From assembly GCF_030067675.1 (NCBI RefSeq), contig NZ_JASJEV010000002.1:1-64000 (forward strand): a stretch of 64,000 nucleotides of DNA, in the 5' to 3' direction. Within the stretch, counting starts at the first letter, position 1; every line of letters begins with the position of its first letter. Below are positions 39,572 to 49,426 of this stretch, piece by piece. Below the pieces are notes generated by a model. It had not been told where the DNA came from. It was given only the letters and a program-made list of their open reading frames with translations, and ran no database searches. Origin of the DNA: Chelatococcus albus. GTDB taxonomy: Bacteria > Pseudomonadota > Alphaproteobacteria > Rhizobiales > Beijerinckiaceae. Made by a program: the position numbers and the translations under genes.

Positions 39572-42538
39572 ATGACCATGGCACGCCAGGACGCCAACGA
39601 CATCTTCGCCCAGACCTCCTTCCTCTATGGTGGCAACGCGGCCTACATCGAGGATCTCTACGCCCGGTACGAGCAGAACCCCGCCTCGGTGGACGCCGAG
39701 TGGCAGGCGTTCTTCGCCGGGCTGAAGGAGGACGCCGCCCTCGTGCAGCAGAACGCGCGGGGAGCCTCATGGCGGCGGCCGAACTGGCCGGTGCACGCCA
39801 ACGGCGAGCTCGTCTCGGCGCTCGACGGCAACTGGGCGACGCTCGAGAAGGCGATCAGCGACAAGATCCGGGGCAAGGCGCAGGACAAGCGCGTCGAGCT
39901 CACGCCTGCGGCCGTGCAGCAGGCGACGCGCGATTCCGTGCGCGCGCTGATGATGATCCGCGCCTACCGCATGCGCGGCCACCTGCATGCCGACCTCGAT
40001 CCGCTCGCCATCGAGCCGCCGAAGGATCATGAGGAGCTGCACCCGGCGACCTACGGCTTCACCGCCGCCGACTACAGCCGCAAGATCTTCATCGACAACG
40101 TCCTCGGGCTCGAGTTCGCCACCATCGAGGAGATGCTGGCGATCCTGCGGCGCACCTATTGCCAGACGCTCGGCGTCGAGTTCATGCACATCTCCGATCC
40201 GGCCGAGAAGGCCTGGATCCAGGAGCGCATCGAAGGGCCGGACAAGGAAATCACCTTCACGCGCGAGGGCAAGCGGGCGATCCTCAACAAGCTCGTCGAG
40301 GCCGAGGGCTTCGAGAAGTTCCTCGACCTGAAGTACACGGGCACCAAGCGCTTCGGGCTCGACGGCGGCGAGGCAATGATCCCGGCGCTCGAGCAGATCA
40401 TCAAGCGTGGCGGCGCGCTCGGCGTCGAGGATATCGTCCTCGGCATGGCCCACCGTGGCCGCCTCAACGTGCTCGCCCAGGTGATGGGCAAGCCGCACCG
40501 TGCCATCTTCCACGAATTCAAGGGCGGCTCCTACGCGCCCGACGACGTGGAGGGTTCGGGCGACGTGAAGTATCACCTCGGCGCTTCGTCGGACCGCGAG
40601 TTCGACGGCAACCGGGTGCACCTGTCGCTGACCGCCAACCCCTCGCATCTCGAGATCGTCGATCCCGTGGTGCTCGGCAAGGTGCGCGCCAAGCAGGACC
40701 AGCTCAACGACACGGTCGAGCGCGCCAAGGTGATGCCGCTCCTCATCCACGGCGACGCCGCCTTCGCCGGCCAGGGCGTGGTGGCCGAGTGCCTCGGCCT
40801 GTCGGGCCTGAAGGGGCACCGCACTGGCGGCTCCGTCCATTTCATCATCAACAACCAGATAGGCTTCACCACCAATCCGCGCTACTCGCGCTCCTCGCCC
40901 TATCCGTCGGATGTGGCGAAGATGGTGGAGGCGCCGGTCTTCCACGTGAACGGCGACGACCCGGAGGCGGTCGTCTTCGCGGCCAAGATCGCGGTCGAGT
41001 TCCGGCAGAAGTTCCACAAGCCGGTTGTCATCGACATGTTCTGCTACCGGCGGTTCGGCCACAACGAGGGCGACGAGCCCGCGTTCACCCAGCCGCTGAT
41101 GTACAAGAAGATCCGGCAGCATCCCTCGACGCTTGACCTCTACACGAAGAAGCTCGTCGCCGAAGGCGTGGTGACCGAGGCCGAGGTGGAGGAGCAGAAG
41201 GCGACCTGGAAGGCGAAGCTCGAATCCGAATATGAAGCGGGCCAGGCCTACAAGCCGAACAAGGCCGACTGGCTCGACGGCCGCTGGGCCGGCCTGAAGG
41301 CGACCAGCGAGGACGCCGACGACCCGCGCCGTGGCGCCAGCGGCATCGCCGTCGCGACGCTGAAGGAAATCGGCGAGCGCATCACCGAAGTGCCGAAGGG
41401 CTTCCACGTCCACCGCACGATCCAGCGCTTCCTCGACAACCGCAAGAAGATGATCGAGACCGGCGATGGCATCGACTGGGCCACCGCCGAGGCGCTCGCC
41501 TTCGGTTCGCTGATGCTGGAAGGTCACCCGGTGCGCCTGTCCGGCCAGGACTGCGAGCGCGGCACCTTCAGCCAGCGCCATTCCGTCCTCGTCGATCAGG
41601 AGAACGAGGAGCGCTACACGCCCCTCAACCACATCCGCGAGGGGCAGGCGCGCTACGAGGTCATCAACTCGATGCTCTCGGAGGAGGCGGTTCTCGGCTT
41701 TGAATACGGCTACACGCTCTCGGAGCCGAACTGTCTGACGCTCTGGGAAGCGCAGTTCGGCGACTTCGCCAACGGCGCGCAGGTGGTCGTCGACCAGTTC
41801 ATCTCCTCGGGCGAGCGCAAGTGGCTGCGCATGTCGGGCCTCGTCATGCTCCTGCCGCACGGCTACGAGGGGCAGGGGCCGGAGCACTCCTCCGCCCGTC
41901 TCGAGCGCTACCTCCAGGCCTGCGCCGAGGACAACATGCAGGTGGCGAACTGCTCGACGCCTGCAAACTATTTCCACATCCTGCGCCGGCAGCTGAAACG
42001 CGACTTCCGCAAGCCGCTCATCCTGATGACGCCGAAGTCGCTGCTGCGCCACAAGCGCTGCGTCTCGACGCTGGCGGAACTCGCCGACGGCACGTCCTTC
42101 CACCGGATCGTCAAGGACGATGCCGAGCGGCTGCCGAAGGAGCCGATCAAGCTCGCCAAGGACGAGAAGATCCGCCGCGTCGTGCTGTGCTCCGGCAAGG
42201 TCTACTATGACCTCTACGAGGAGCGCGAGAAGCGCGGCATCGACGACGTCTATCTCCTGCGCGTCGAGCAGCTCTACCCCTTCCCGGCGAAGTCGCTGGC
42301 GACCGAACTCGCCCGCTTTCGCCAGGCGGACGTGGTCTGGTGCCAGGAGGAGCCCAAGAACATGGGCGCCTGGAGTTTCGTCGAGCCCTATCTCGAATGG
42401 GTGCTCGACCACGCCGGCGCCAAGGTGAAGCGTCCGCGCTATGTCGGCCGCGCCGCCTCGGCCGCCACCGCGACGGGCCTCATGTCGAAGCACCTCGCGC
42501 AGCTGCAGGCCTTCCTCGACGAGGCCTTCGCGGCGTAG
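39572..42538 (+). CDS. sucA: SucA, 2-oxoglutarate dehydrogenase E1 component
   Basis: 988 aa, normal length. N-terminal assembly segment (DIFAQTSFLYGGNAAYIEDL), thiamine-diphosphate region with MAHRGRLNVLAQVMGKP and HGDAAFAGQGVVAECLGLS, and the transketolase-like C-terminus (GYEGQGPEHSSARLERYL, CQEEPKNMGAW). It decarboxylates 2-oxoglutarate and transfers the succinyl group to SucB lipoate. The start is MTMARQD; the second ATG, two codons later, is an alternative. Confidence 0.97.
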   Translation: MTMARQDANDIFAQTSFLYGGNAAYIEDLYARYEQNPASVDAEWQAFFAGLKEDAALVQQNARGASWRRPNWPVHANGELVSALDGNWATLEKAISDKIRGKAQDKRVELTPAAVQQATRDSVRALMMIRAYRMRGHLHADLDPLAIEPPKDHEELHPATYGFTAADYSRKIFIDNVLGLEFATIEEMLAILRRTYCQTLGVEFMHISDPAEKAWIQERIEGPDKEITFTREGKRAILNKLVEAEGFEKFLDLKYTGTKRFGLDGGEAMIPALEQIIKRGGALGVEDIVLGMAHRGRLNVLAQVMGKPHRAIFHEFKGGSYAPDDVEGSGDVKYHLGASSDREFDGNRVHLSLTANPSHLEIVDPVVLGKVRAKQDQLNDTVERAKVMPLLIHGDAAFAGQGVVAECLGLSGLKGHRTGGSVHFIINNQIGFTTNPRYSRSSPYPSDVAKMVEAPVFHVNGDDPEAVVFAAKIAVEFRQKFHKPVVIDMFCYRRFGHNEGDEPAFTQPLMYKKIRQHPSTLDLYTKKLVAEGVVTEAEVEEQKATWKAKLESEYEAGQAYKPNKADWLDGRWAGLKATSEDADDPRRGASGIAVATLKEIGERITEVPKGFHVHRTIQRFLDNRKKMIETGDGIDWATAEALAFGSLMLEGHPVRLSGQDCERGTFSQRHSVLVDQENEERYTPLNHIREGQARYEVINSMLSEEAVLGFEYGYTLSEPNCLTLWEAQFGDFANGAQVVVDQFISSGERKWLRMSGLVMLLPHGYEGQGPEHSSARLERYLQACAEDNMQVANCSTPANYFHILRRQLKRDFRKPLILMTPKSLLRHKRCVSTLAELADGTSFHRIVKDDAERLPKEPIKLAKDEKIRRVVLCSGKVYYDLYEEREKRGIDDVYLLRVEQLYPFPAKSLATELARFRQADVVWCQEEPKNMGAWSFVEPYLEWVLDHAGAKVKRPRYVGRAASAATATGLMSKHLAQLQAFLDEAFAA

Positions 42539-42690
42539 CGCGGATCGCGACGGGAGCCGCGGTGCTCGCGCGCCCCGTCGGCAGCAATTGCCTCCGCGAC
42601 CTCCGGGCCGTGGAGGAGGCCCAGAGGGCCTGACCGGCCCCCTCGACGATCAACCCGGCCGATCGGCCCGACCGAAACGAAACGACGATC

Positions 42691-43938
42691 ATGGCGACCG
42701 AAATCCGCGTGCCCACCCTGGGCGAATCCGTCTCCGAGGCCACCATCGGCCGCTGGTTCAAGAAGCCGGGCGACGCCGTCAAGGCGGACGAGCCGCTCGT
42801 CGAGCTCGAAACCGACAAGGTGACGCTCGAGGTCAATGCGCCGGCCGCCGGCATCCTCTCCGAGATCGTCGTGAAGGACGGCGAGACGGTCGGCGTCGGC
42901 GCGCTGCTCGGCTCGATCGCGGAAGGTGCCGCCGGCGCCGCTGCGGCGAAGGCCGAGGCGCCCAAGGCCGAAGCTCCCAAGCCCGAGGCGAAGTCCGCTC
43001 CGGCGGCCGCACCCGCTCCCGCCGCTCCGGCGGCGGCCAAGGCCGCTGCCATGGAGCACGGCCCGGCTGTCGCCCGTCTCGCCGCCGAAAGCGGTATCTC
43101 GCCGGCGAGCGTCGCCGGCACCGGCAAGGACGGCCGCGTCACCAAGGGCGACATGCTTGCCGTGATCGCCGGCGGCCTCGCACCCGCCCCGGCAGCGGCG
43201 CCCGTGCAGCTGCGCGCCCCCTCGGCGCCGGACGACGCTGCCCGCGAGGAGCGGGTGCGCATGACGAAGCTGCGTCAGACGATCGCCCGCCGCCTCAAGG
43301 AGGCGCAGGCGAACGCCGCCATGCTGACGACGTTCAACGACGTCGACATGTCCGCCGTCATGGCGCTGCGCGCACAGTACAAGGATGTCTTCGAGAAGAA
43401 GCACGGCGTGAAGCTCGGCTTCATGGGCTTCTTCGTGAAGGCCTGCGTGCAGGCCCTCAAGGAGCTTCCCGCCGTCAATGCCGAGATCGACGGCCAGGAC
43501 ATCATCTACAAGAACTACTACCACATCGGCGTTGCCGTCGGCACGGAGAAGGGCCTCGTCGTGCCCGTCGTGCGCGATGCGGACATGCTCTCGCTCGCCG
43601 GGATCGAGAAGAAGATCGGCGAATTCGGCAAGCGTGCCCGTGACGGCCAGCTCAAGATCGAGGAGATGCAGGGCGGCACCTTCACGATCTCGAACGGCGG
43701 CATCTACGGCTCGCTCCTCTCCACGCCGATCCTCAATGCGCCGCAGTCGGCCATCCTCGGCATGCACCGCATCGAGGAGCGCCCGGTGGCGCGCGGCGGC
43801 CAGGTCGTCATCCGCCCCATGATGTATCTGGCGCTCTCCTACGACCACCGCATCATCGACGGCAAGGAAGCCGTGACCTTCCTCGTGCGCGTCAAGGAGA
43901 ACCTCGAGGATCCGGCGCGCCTCGTCCTCGACCTCTGA
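42691..43938 (+). CDS. sucB: SucB, dihydrolipoyl succinyltransferase (E2)
   Basis: 415 aa. Lipoyl domain at 2-77 with the lipoylated Lys in [11 protein letters not shown], an Ala/Pro/Lys linker, the peripheral-subunit-binding domain (about 125-160, [16 protein letters not shown]), a second linker, and the acyltransferase domain ending with the catalytic motif [13 protein letters not shown]. It is the core of the 2-oxoglutarate dehydrogenase complex. Confidence 0.97.
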   Translation: MATEIRVPTLGESVSEATIGRWFKKPGDAVKADEPLVELETDKVTLEVNAPAAGILSEIVVKDGETVGVGALLGSIAEGAAGAAAAKAEAPKAEAPKPEAKSAPAAAPAPAAPAAAKAAAMEHGPAVARLAAESGISPASVAGTGKDGRVTKGDMLAVIAGGLAPAPAAAPVQLRAPSAPDDAAREERVRMTKLRQTIARRLKEAQANAAMLTTFNDVDMSAVMALRAQYKDVFEKKHGVKLGFMGFFVKACVQALKELPAVNAEIDGQDIIYKNYYHIGVAVGTEKGLVVPVVRDADMLSLAGIEKKIGEFGKRARDGQLKIEEMQGGTFTISNGGIYGSLLSTPILNAPQSAILGMHRIEERPVARGGQVVIRPMMYLALSYDHRIIDGKEAVTFLVRVKENLEDPARLVLDL

Positions 43939-43956
43939 GCCCACCCTTCCTTCGTC

Positions 43957-43980
43957 ATGCCCGGCACTGCGGCCGGGCAT
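43957..43980. repeat. REP-like palindrome between sucB and lpdA
   Basis: GTC-ATGCCCGGC-ACTGCG-GCCGGGCAT is a 9-bp perfect stem, the same type as the two units between sdhA and sdhB. It lies 19 nt after the sucB stop within an operon gap of 138 bp. Confidence 0.75.
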
Positions 43981-44076
43981 TCCTCTCCCTCGACCCGTGG
44001 CGCACCCGGCCCGACCGGGCGCCCGGATCGCCGGGCCTGAACCGGCGGCGGACCACGCAGCAAGGATAGTCGAGCG

Positions 44077-45477
44077 ATGTCCTACGATCTCGTCGTCATC
44101 GGCACCGGCCCCGGCGGCTATGTCTGTGCCATCCGCGCGGCGCAGCTCGGCCTGAAGACGGCCGTCGTCGAAAAGCGCAAGACGCACGGCGGTACCTGCC
44201 TGAACGTCGGCTGCATTCCCTCCAAGGCGCTCCTGCACGCCTCGCACATGTTCGAGGAGGCGAGCCACGACTTTGCCAAGATGGGCATCGGCGTCTCGGC
44301 GCCGACGCTCGATCTCGCGCGCATGCAGGCCTTCAAGCAGGAGGGCGTCGACGGCAACACCAAGGGCGTCGAGTTCCTGCTGAAGAAGAACAAGATCGAC
44401 GCCTTCAACGGCACCGGGCGCATTGCCGCGCCGGGCACGGTCGAGGTGAAGGCCGAGGATGGCTCGGTCACAACGCTCGAGACGAAGAATATCGTCATCG
44501 CCACGGGCTCGGACGTCGCGCCGCTGCCGGGCGTGACGATCGACGAGAAGGTCGTGGTCTCCTCGACCGGGGCACTCGAACTCGCGCAGGTGCCCGGCAA
44601 GCTCCTCGTCGTGGGCGCCGGCGTCATCGGCCTCGAGCTCGGTTCCGTGTGGCGACGCCTCGGCTCGGAGGTCGTCGTCGTCGAGTTCCTCGACCGCATC
44701 CTGCCGGGCATGGACGGCGAGGTGGCCAAGCAGTTCCAGCGCATGCTCGCCAAGCAGGGCTTCACCTTCAAGCTCGGCTCCAAGGTCACCAGGGTGGAGC
44801 AGGGCAAGAAGGGCGCGACCGTCACCATCGAGCCGGCCGCCGGCGGCGAGGACGAGACGCTCGAGGTCGACGTGGTGCTCGTCGCCATCGGCCGCGTGCC
44901 CTACACGAACGGGCTCGGCCTCGCCGAGGCGGGCGTCGAGACGGACAACCGCGGCCGTGTCGTCGTCGACGGCCACTTCCGCACGTCGGTGCCCGGCATT
45001 TACGCCATCGGCGACGTCATCGCCGGGCCGATGCTCGCCCACAAGGCCGAGGACGAGGGCGTGGCGGTCGCCGAGATCCTCGCCGGCAAGGCGGGCCACG
45101 TGAACTACGACGTCATTCCCGGCGTCGTCTACACCTTCCCGGAGGTCGCCGCCGTCGGCAAGACGGAGGAGGAGCTCAAGGAGGCGGGCATCGCCTACAC
45201 CGTCGGCAAGTTTCCCTTCACGGCCAACGGCCGCGCCAAGGTCAACCAGCAGGCGGAAGGCTTTGTGAAGGTTATCGCCGATGCCAAGACCGACCGCGTG
45301 CTCGGCGTACACATCGTCGGCGCCGAGGCCGGCGAGATGATCCACGAGGCGGCCGTGCTCATGGAATTCGGCGGCTCCTCGGAAGACCTCGCCCGCACCT
45401 GCCACGCCCATCCGACGCGCTCGGAGGCGGTGAAGGAGGCGGCGCTCGCCGTCGAGAAGCGCGCCATCCACATGTGA
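44077..45477 (+). CDS. lpdA: LpdA, dihydrolipoamide dehydrogenase (E3)
   Basis: 466 aa. FAD-binding [17 protein letters not shown], redox-active pair in [19 protein letters not shown]-binding [19 protein letters not shown], and C-terminal catalytic His-Glu in HAHPTRSE. It reoxidises SucB lipoamide and forms NADH. It ends the TCA block and is followed by a strong hairpin. Confidence 0.96.
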   Translation: MSYDLVVIGTGPGGYVCAIRAAQLGLKTAVVEKRKTHGGTCLNVGCIPSKALLHASHMFEEASHDFAKMGIGVSAPTLDLARMQAFKQEGVDGNTKGVEFLLKKNKIDAFNGTGRIAAPGTVEVKAEDGSVTTLETKNIVIATGSDVAPLPGVTIDEKVVVSSTGALELAQVPGKLLVVGAGVIGLELGSVWRRLGSEVVVVEFLDRILPGMDGEVAKQFQRMLAKQGFTFKLGSKVTRVEQGKKGATVTIEPAAGGEDETLEVDVVLVAIGRVPYTNGLGLAEAGVETDNRGRVVVDGHFRTSVPGIYAIGDVIAGPMLAHKAEDEGVAVAEILAGKAGHVNYDVIPGVVYTFPEVAAVGKTEEELKEAGIAYTVGKFPFTANGRAKVNQQAEGFVKVIADAKTDRVLGVHIVGAEAGEMIHEAAVLMEFGGSSEDLARTCHAHPTRSEAVKEAALAVEKRAIHM

Positions 45478-45511
45478 GCGCCGGCCGGCCGGCGGTGCCG
45501 CGCATGAACAG

Positions 45512-45539
45512 GAAGCCCGGGACCTCCATCCCGGGCTTC
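45512..45539 (+). terminator. Terminator-like hairpin after lpdA
   Basis: GAAGCCCGGGA-CCTCCA-TCCCGGGCTTC is a perfect 11-bp stem, 34 nt after the lpdA stop, followed by TGTCGTTC. It most likely ends the sucAB-lpdA transcript. Confidence 0.75.
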
Positions 45540-45623
45540 TGTCGTTCATGCAGGTGCCATGGAACCGCCCTGGAAAGAACGCGATGGGCGGGCAGGATCG
45601 GCCGCGCCACGGAACGATGCCGC

Positions 45624-46166
45624 ATGCGCCGCCTGCTGAAGCTCTTCTGGTTCGTCCTCGCCGTCCTCTTTCTCGTCGAAGCCTGGCTGTGGGACAGGCT
45701 CGCGCCAGTCATCGCCGCGATCGTCAGGCTCCTGCCCTGGGTCGCCTGGAAGGCGACCGTGGCGGCCGCCGTCGAGCGTCTGCCGCCGCTCGCCGCGGCC
45801 GCGCTCTTCGCCGTTCCGGCGGGGCTGCTCCTGCCGGTCAAGTTCCTCGCCCTCTGGCTCTTCGCGCAGGAGCATTGGATCTCGGCGGTGGCACTCCTCG
45901 TCCTCGCCAAGATCCTGGGGCTCGGGGTCACGGCCTTCCTCTTCGACCTGTGTCGCGACAAGCTCCTGCTGCTGCCGTGGTTCGCCTGGGTCTACGTCCG
46001 GGTTCTTGCCTTGAGGGACTGGGCGCATCGCGAGACCGAGCCCGCGCGCCGCGCCATCCGGGCCGCCGCCGCCGGGATGCGGCGACGCCTCGGTCTCGAC
46101 GGCCGGCTGCGACGGCGCCTTGTGCTCCTGCGCCTGCGCGCCCGCCGCTTCGGTCGCGCGACGTGA
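45624..46166 (+). CDS. Conserved-looking membrane protein of unknown function (180 aa)
   Basis: It begins MRRLLKLFWFVLAVLFLVEA and has about four hydrophobic segments up to residue 130 (LAAAALFAVPAGLLLPVKFL, ISAVALLVLAKILGLGVTAF). A strongly Arg-rich cytoplasmic tail follows (RRAIRAAAAGMRRRLG, RLRRRLVLLRLRARR). The Trp-rich turns (LPWVAWK, LLPWFAWVYV) and FDLCRDKL are distinctive, but I recognise no family. It lies alone between the lpdA terminator and convergent xerC, 22 bp apart. Confidence 0.65.
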   Translation: MRRLLKLFWFVLAVLFLVEAWLWDRLAPVIAAIVRLLPWVAWKATVAAAVERLPPLAAAALFAVPAGLLLPVKFLALWLFAQEHWISAVALLVLAKILGLGVTAFLFDLCRDKLLLLPWFAWVYVRVLALRDWAHRETEPARRAIRAAAAGMRRRLGLDGRLRRRLVLLRLRARRFGRAT

Positions 46167-46188
46167 GGCGCAGCCTCCTGCGGCCGCC

Positions 46189-47139
46189 TCAGGCGCGCGG
46201 GTGGGCGGCGTCGTAGGCGGCGAGCAGGCGCGTCGCGTCCACCTTGGTGTAGACCTGTGTCGTCGAGAGCGAGGCGTGGCCCAGGAGCTCCTGGATGGCG
46301 CGCAGGTCACCGCCGCGGCCAAGCAGATGCGTGGCGAAGGAATGGCGAAGCGCATGCGGCGTCGCCGTGTCGGGCAGGCCGAGGGCGCCGCGCAGGTGCT
46401 GCATGGCGAGCTGGACGATGCGCGGGCTGAGCGCCCCGCCCCTGGCACCGACGAATAGCGGCCCCTCCGCCGGCAGGTGGTAGGGACAGGCGGCGATGTA
46501 GTCGGCAATCGCGCGGGCGACCTGCGGCAGCACCGGCACGGTGCGCGTCTTGCCCCCCTTGCCCGTCACCGTCACGCTGTCGGCGCCGCCGACGGGAGCG
46601 GCTGCGCGCGTCAGCGACAGGGCCTCGCCGATGCGCAGGCCCGAGCCGTAAAGCAGGGCAAGGACCGCCGCGTCGCGCAACAGGATCCACGGCTCCTTTT
46701 CCTCGCCGGCCCGGCTGTCGGGGTTGGCCGCGGCGCGGGCGGCCGCGGCGGTGAGGGGTTTTGGCAGGCCTCGCGCCACCTTGGGGCTGCGCACGGCGGC
46801 GAAGGCGGAGGCCGAGGCCTCTCCGCCGCGTTCGAGATGCTTGGCGAAGGAGCGCAGCGCCGCCAGCTGGCGCATGAGGGACCGGCTGCCGATGCCCTCG
46901 CGCCGGCGCGCTGCGAGGAAGGCGCGCAGGTTGAGGGGCGTCAGGCAGCGCAGCGCGGCGAGCGTCGGTGGCGCGTCGAGATGGGTGCCGAGGAAGGCGA
47001 GGAACTGCCGCAGGTCGCGCGCATAGGCCTCGACCGTCTTCGGCGACAGGCGCCGCTCGGCGGCGAGATGGGCAAGCCAGGCGCCCGCGGCGCGGGCGGT
47101 ATCGTCGGGCAGGTCTGGCGACATGCGGCGATTGTCCAT
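46189..47139 (-). CDS. xerC: XerC-type site-specific tyrosine recombinase
   Basis: 316 aa. N-terminal SAM-like core-binding domain (about 15-105) and catalytic domain with Arg169 (GSGLRIGEAL), Lys in TGKGGKTR (near 194), His262/Arg265 (PHALRHSFATHLL), His288 (LLGHASLSTTQ) and nucleophile Tyr297 (VYTKVD). It resolves chromosome dimers at dif with XerD. It is head to head with priA (79-bp gap), a common alphaproteobacterial pairing, which argues against a mobile-element integrase. An ATG at 47124 is an alternative start. Confidence 0.9.
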   Translation of the reverse strand: MDNRRMSPDLPDDTARAAGAWLAHLAAERRLSPKTVEAYARDLRQFLAFLGTHLDAPPTLAALRCLTPLNLRAFLAARRREGIGSRSLMRQLAALRSFAKHLERGGEASASAFAAVRSPKVARGLPKPLTAAAARAAANPDSRAGEEKEPWILLRDAAVLALLYGSGLRIGEALSLTRAAAPVGGADSVTVTGKGGKTRTVPVLPQVARAIADYIAACPYHLPAEGPLFVGARGGALSPRIVQLAMQHLRGALGLPDTATPHALRHSFATHLLGRGGDLRAIQELLGHASLSTTQVYTKVDATRLLAAYDAAHPRA

Positions 47140-47218
47140 CCAAGCGGATAACGGCGGGTTAGCGGCGCGCCGCCTTGTGTCCTGACGCGGCGGGGCGAAT
47201 CGGTGCTATGCCTCGCGC

Positions 47219-49426
47219 ATGAACGAGGTGCCGGCGACAGGAGGGGGGGACGAGGCGGCGGCTGGCGGGCCGCGCATCGCCGACATCCTCGTGCCCGTGG
47301 CGCTCGACACGGCCTATTCCTATGCCGTACCGGATGATCTCGATCTCGCCGCGGGCGATGTGGTCGTGGTGCCGTTCGGGCCGCGCGAGACGGTCGGCGT
47401 CGTCTGGGCCCTGCGCGAGGGGACGGGGGCCAATCTCAAGCGCGTCGTCGCCCGGTTCGACGTGCCGCCCTTCACGGCGGCGATGCGCCGTTTCCTCGAC
47501 TGGATCGCCTGGTACACGGTGGCGCCGCGGGGGCTCGCCATGCGGCTCGCGCTGCGCCTGCCGGCGCCCGATCGGGCGGAGGCGGTGCGCATCGGGGTCC
47601 GCCTCGCGGGGCCGCCGCCCGAGCGGCTGACGCCGGGCCGCGCACGCGTCATCGCGGCGGCCGAGGGCGGGCTCGTCTTCACCCGCCGCGAGCTTGCCGA
47701 GCGGGCGGCCGTCAGCCAGGCGGTCGTCGACGGTCTCGTCGACGCCGGGACCCTCGAGACGATCGCCCTGCCGCCCGAGCCGGTGGCGCCGCCGCCCGAT
47801 ACCGAGCACGCCCGGTCCGCCCTCTCGCCCGCTCAGGAGAGGGCGGCGGCGGCCCTGCGGGCGACGATGCGCGGTGGCGGCTTCTCCGTCACGCTCGTCG
47901 AGGGCGTCACGGGCTCAGGCAAGACGGAGGTCTATTTCGAGGCGGTGGCGGAGGCCTTGCGGCAGGGCCGGCAGGCCCTCATCCTCATGCCCGAGATCGC
48001 GCTCACGGCCCAATTCCTCGACCGCTTCGCGGCGCGCTTCGGCGTGCGGCCGGCGGAATGGCACTCGGGCGTCCCGGGTCGCCGGCGCGAGCGCATCCAT
48101 GCAGGCGTTGCATCGGGGGAGGTGAAGGTCGTCGCCGGCGCGCGCTCGGCCCTCTTCCTGCCCTTTCGCGATCCCGGCCTCATCGTCGTCGACGAGGAGC
48201 ACGAGGGTGCCTACAAGCAGGAGGACGGGGTCCATTATCACGCCCGCGACATGGCGATCGTGCGCGGGCGCATCGAGCGATTCCCCGTCGTCCTCGCCTC
48301 GGCAACCCCCTCCATCGAGACGCGCGTCAACGCCGCACGAGGCCGCTATGCGCATCTCCACCTGCCCGAGCGCTTCGGCGGCCGCAGCCTGCCCGACATC
48401 GACGCGATCGATCTGAGGCGCGATCCGGCCGAGCCGGGGCGCTGGCTTTCGCCGCCCCTCGTGCGGGCGGTGCGTGAGACGGTGGGCGGCCGCGAGCAGG
48501 CGCTCCTCTTCCTCAATCGGCGGGGCTATGCGCCGCTGACGCTGTGCCGCGCCTGCGGCCACCGCTTCCAGTGCCCCAACTGCTCGGCCTGGCTGGTGGA
48601 GCACCGGTTCCGTCGGGCGCTCGTGTGCCACCACTGCGGCCATGTGGAGCGGCGGCCGGAGGCCTGTCCGGCCTGCGGCGGGCTCGACGTGCTCGCCGCC
48701 TGCGGGCCGGGCGTCGAGCGGCTCGCCGAGGAGGTGGCGGAGCTCTTCCCGGACTGCCGCAGCATCGTCCTGTCGAGCGACTTCCCCGGCGGCACCGAAC
48801 GGCTCAGGGCGGAGCTCAAGGCCATCGCCGAAGGCGAGGTCGACATCGTCATCGGCACGCAGCTCGTCGCCAAGGGGCACAATTTCCCGCAGCTCACTCT
48901 CGTCGGCGTCGTCGACGCCGACGTCGGCCTCGCCAACGGCGATCCGCGTGCGGCCGAGCGCACCTTCCAGCTGCTGCAGCAGGTGACGGGCCGGGCCGGC
49001 CGCGGCGAGAAGCCCGGCCGGGCGCTGATCCAGACCTACCAGCCCGAGCATCCGGTGCTGAAGGCCCTGGTCTCTGGCGATGCCGAGCGCTTCTACCGCG
49101 AGGAGACGGCTCAGCGCGAGGCGGCGGGTCTGCCGCCCTTCGGCCGGCTCGCCGGCATCGTCGTGGCGGCTGCGGACCGGGCGGAGGCGGAGACCCACGC
49201 CCGCGCCCTGGCGCGCGCGGCGGCGGCGCCGCCGGGCATCGACGTTCTCGGCCCCGCCGAGGCGCCGCTTGCGCTGGTGCGGGGGCGCTATCGCTTCCGC
49301 CTGCTCGTGCGCGGCACGCGTGACGCGGATCTGCAGGGGTTCCTGCGCAGCTGGATGACGCGCGCGCCGAAGCCCCCCGCGCGCATCCGCGTCACCATCG
49401 ACGTCGACCCGATGAGCTTCATGTGA
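47219..49426 (+). CDS. priA: PriA, primosomal replication-restart helicase
   Basis: 735 aa. N-terminal 3'-end-binding domain (ILVPVALDTAYSYAVPDDL), helicase Walker A GVTGSGKTEVY, DEEHEG box, and zinc-binding cysteines in CRACGHRFQCPNCSAW and CHHCGHVERRPEACPACGG. Helicase motifs continue in GTQLVAKGHNFPQLTLVGVV and QVTGRAGRGEKPG. It reloads the replisome at collapsed forks. Its 3' end overlaps the convergent psuG by 8 nt. Confidence 0.96.
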   Translation: MNEVPATGGGDEAAAGGPRIADILVPVALDTAYSYAVPDDLDLAAGDVVVVPFGPRETVGVVWALREGTGANLKRVVARFDVPPFTAAMRRFLDWIAWYTVAPRGLAMRLALRLPAPDRAEAVRIGVRLAGPPPERLTPGRARVIAAAEGGLVFTRRELAERAAVSQAVVDGLVDAGTLETIALPPEPVAPPPDTEHARSALSPAQERAAAALRATMRGGGFSVTLVEGVTGSGKTEVYFEAVAEALRQGRQALILMPEIALTAQFLDRFAARFGVRPAEWHSGVPGRRRERIHAGVASGEVKVVAGARSALFLPFRDPGLIVVDEEHEGAYKQEDGVHYHARDMAIVRGRIERFPVVLASATPSIETRVNAARGRYAHLHLPERFGGRSLPDIDAIDLRRDPAEPGRWLSPPLVRAVRETVGGREQALLFLNRRGYAPLTLCRACGHRFQCPNCSAWLVEHRFRRALVCHHCGHVERRPEACPACGGLDVLAACGPGVERLAEEVAELFPDCRSIVLSSDFPGGTERLRAELKAIAEGEVDIVIGTQLVAKGHNFPQLTLVGVVDADVGLANGDPRAAERTFQLLQQVTGRAGRGEKPGRALIQTYQPEHPVLKALVSGDAERFYREETAQREAAGLPPFGRLAGIVVAAADRAEAETHARALARAAAAPPGIDVLGPAEAPLALVRGRYRFRLLVRGTRDADLQGFLRSWMTRAPKPPARIRVTIDVDPMSFM

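Noticed and set aside
46189-47139. Tyrosine recombinase as a mobile-element integrase
   Set aside because: It has the size and full residue set of XerC, is paired with priA, has no adjacent tRNA, att repeats or cargo genes, and differs in no visible way from its neighbours.
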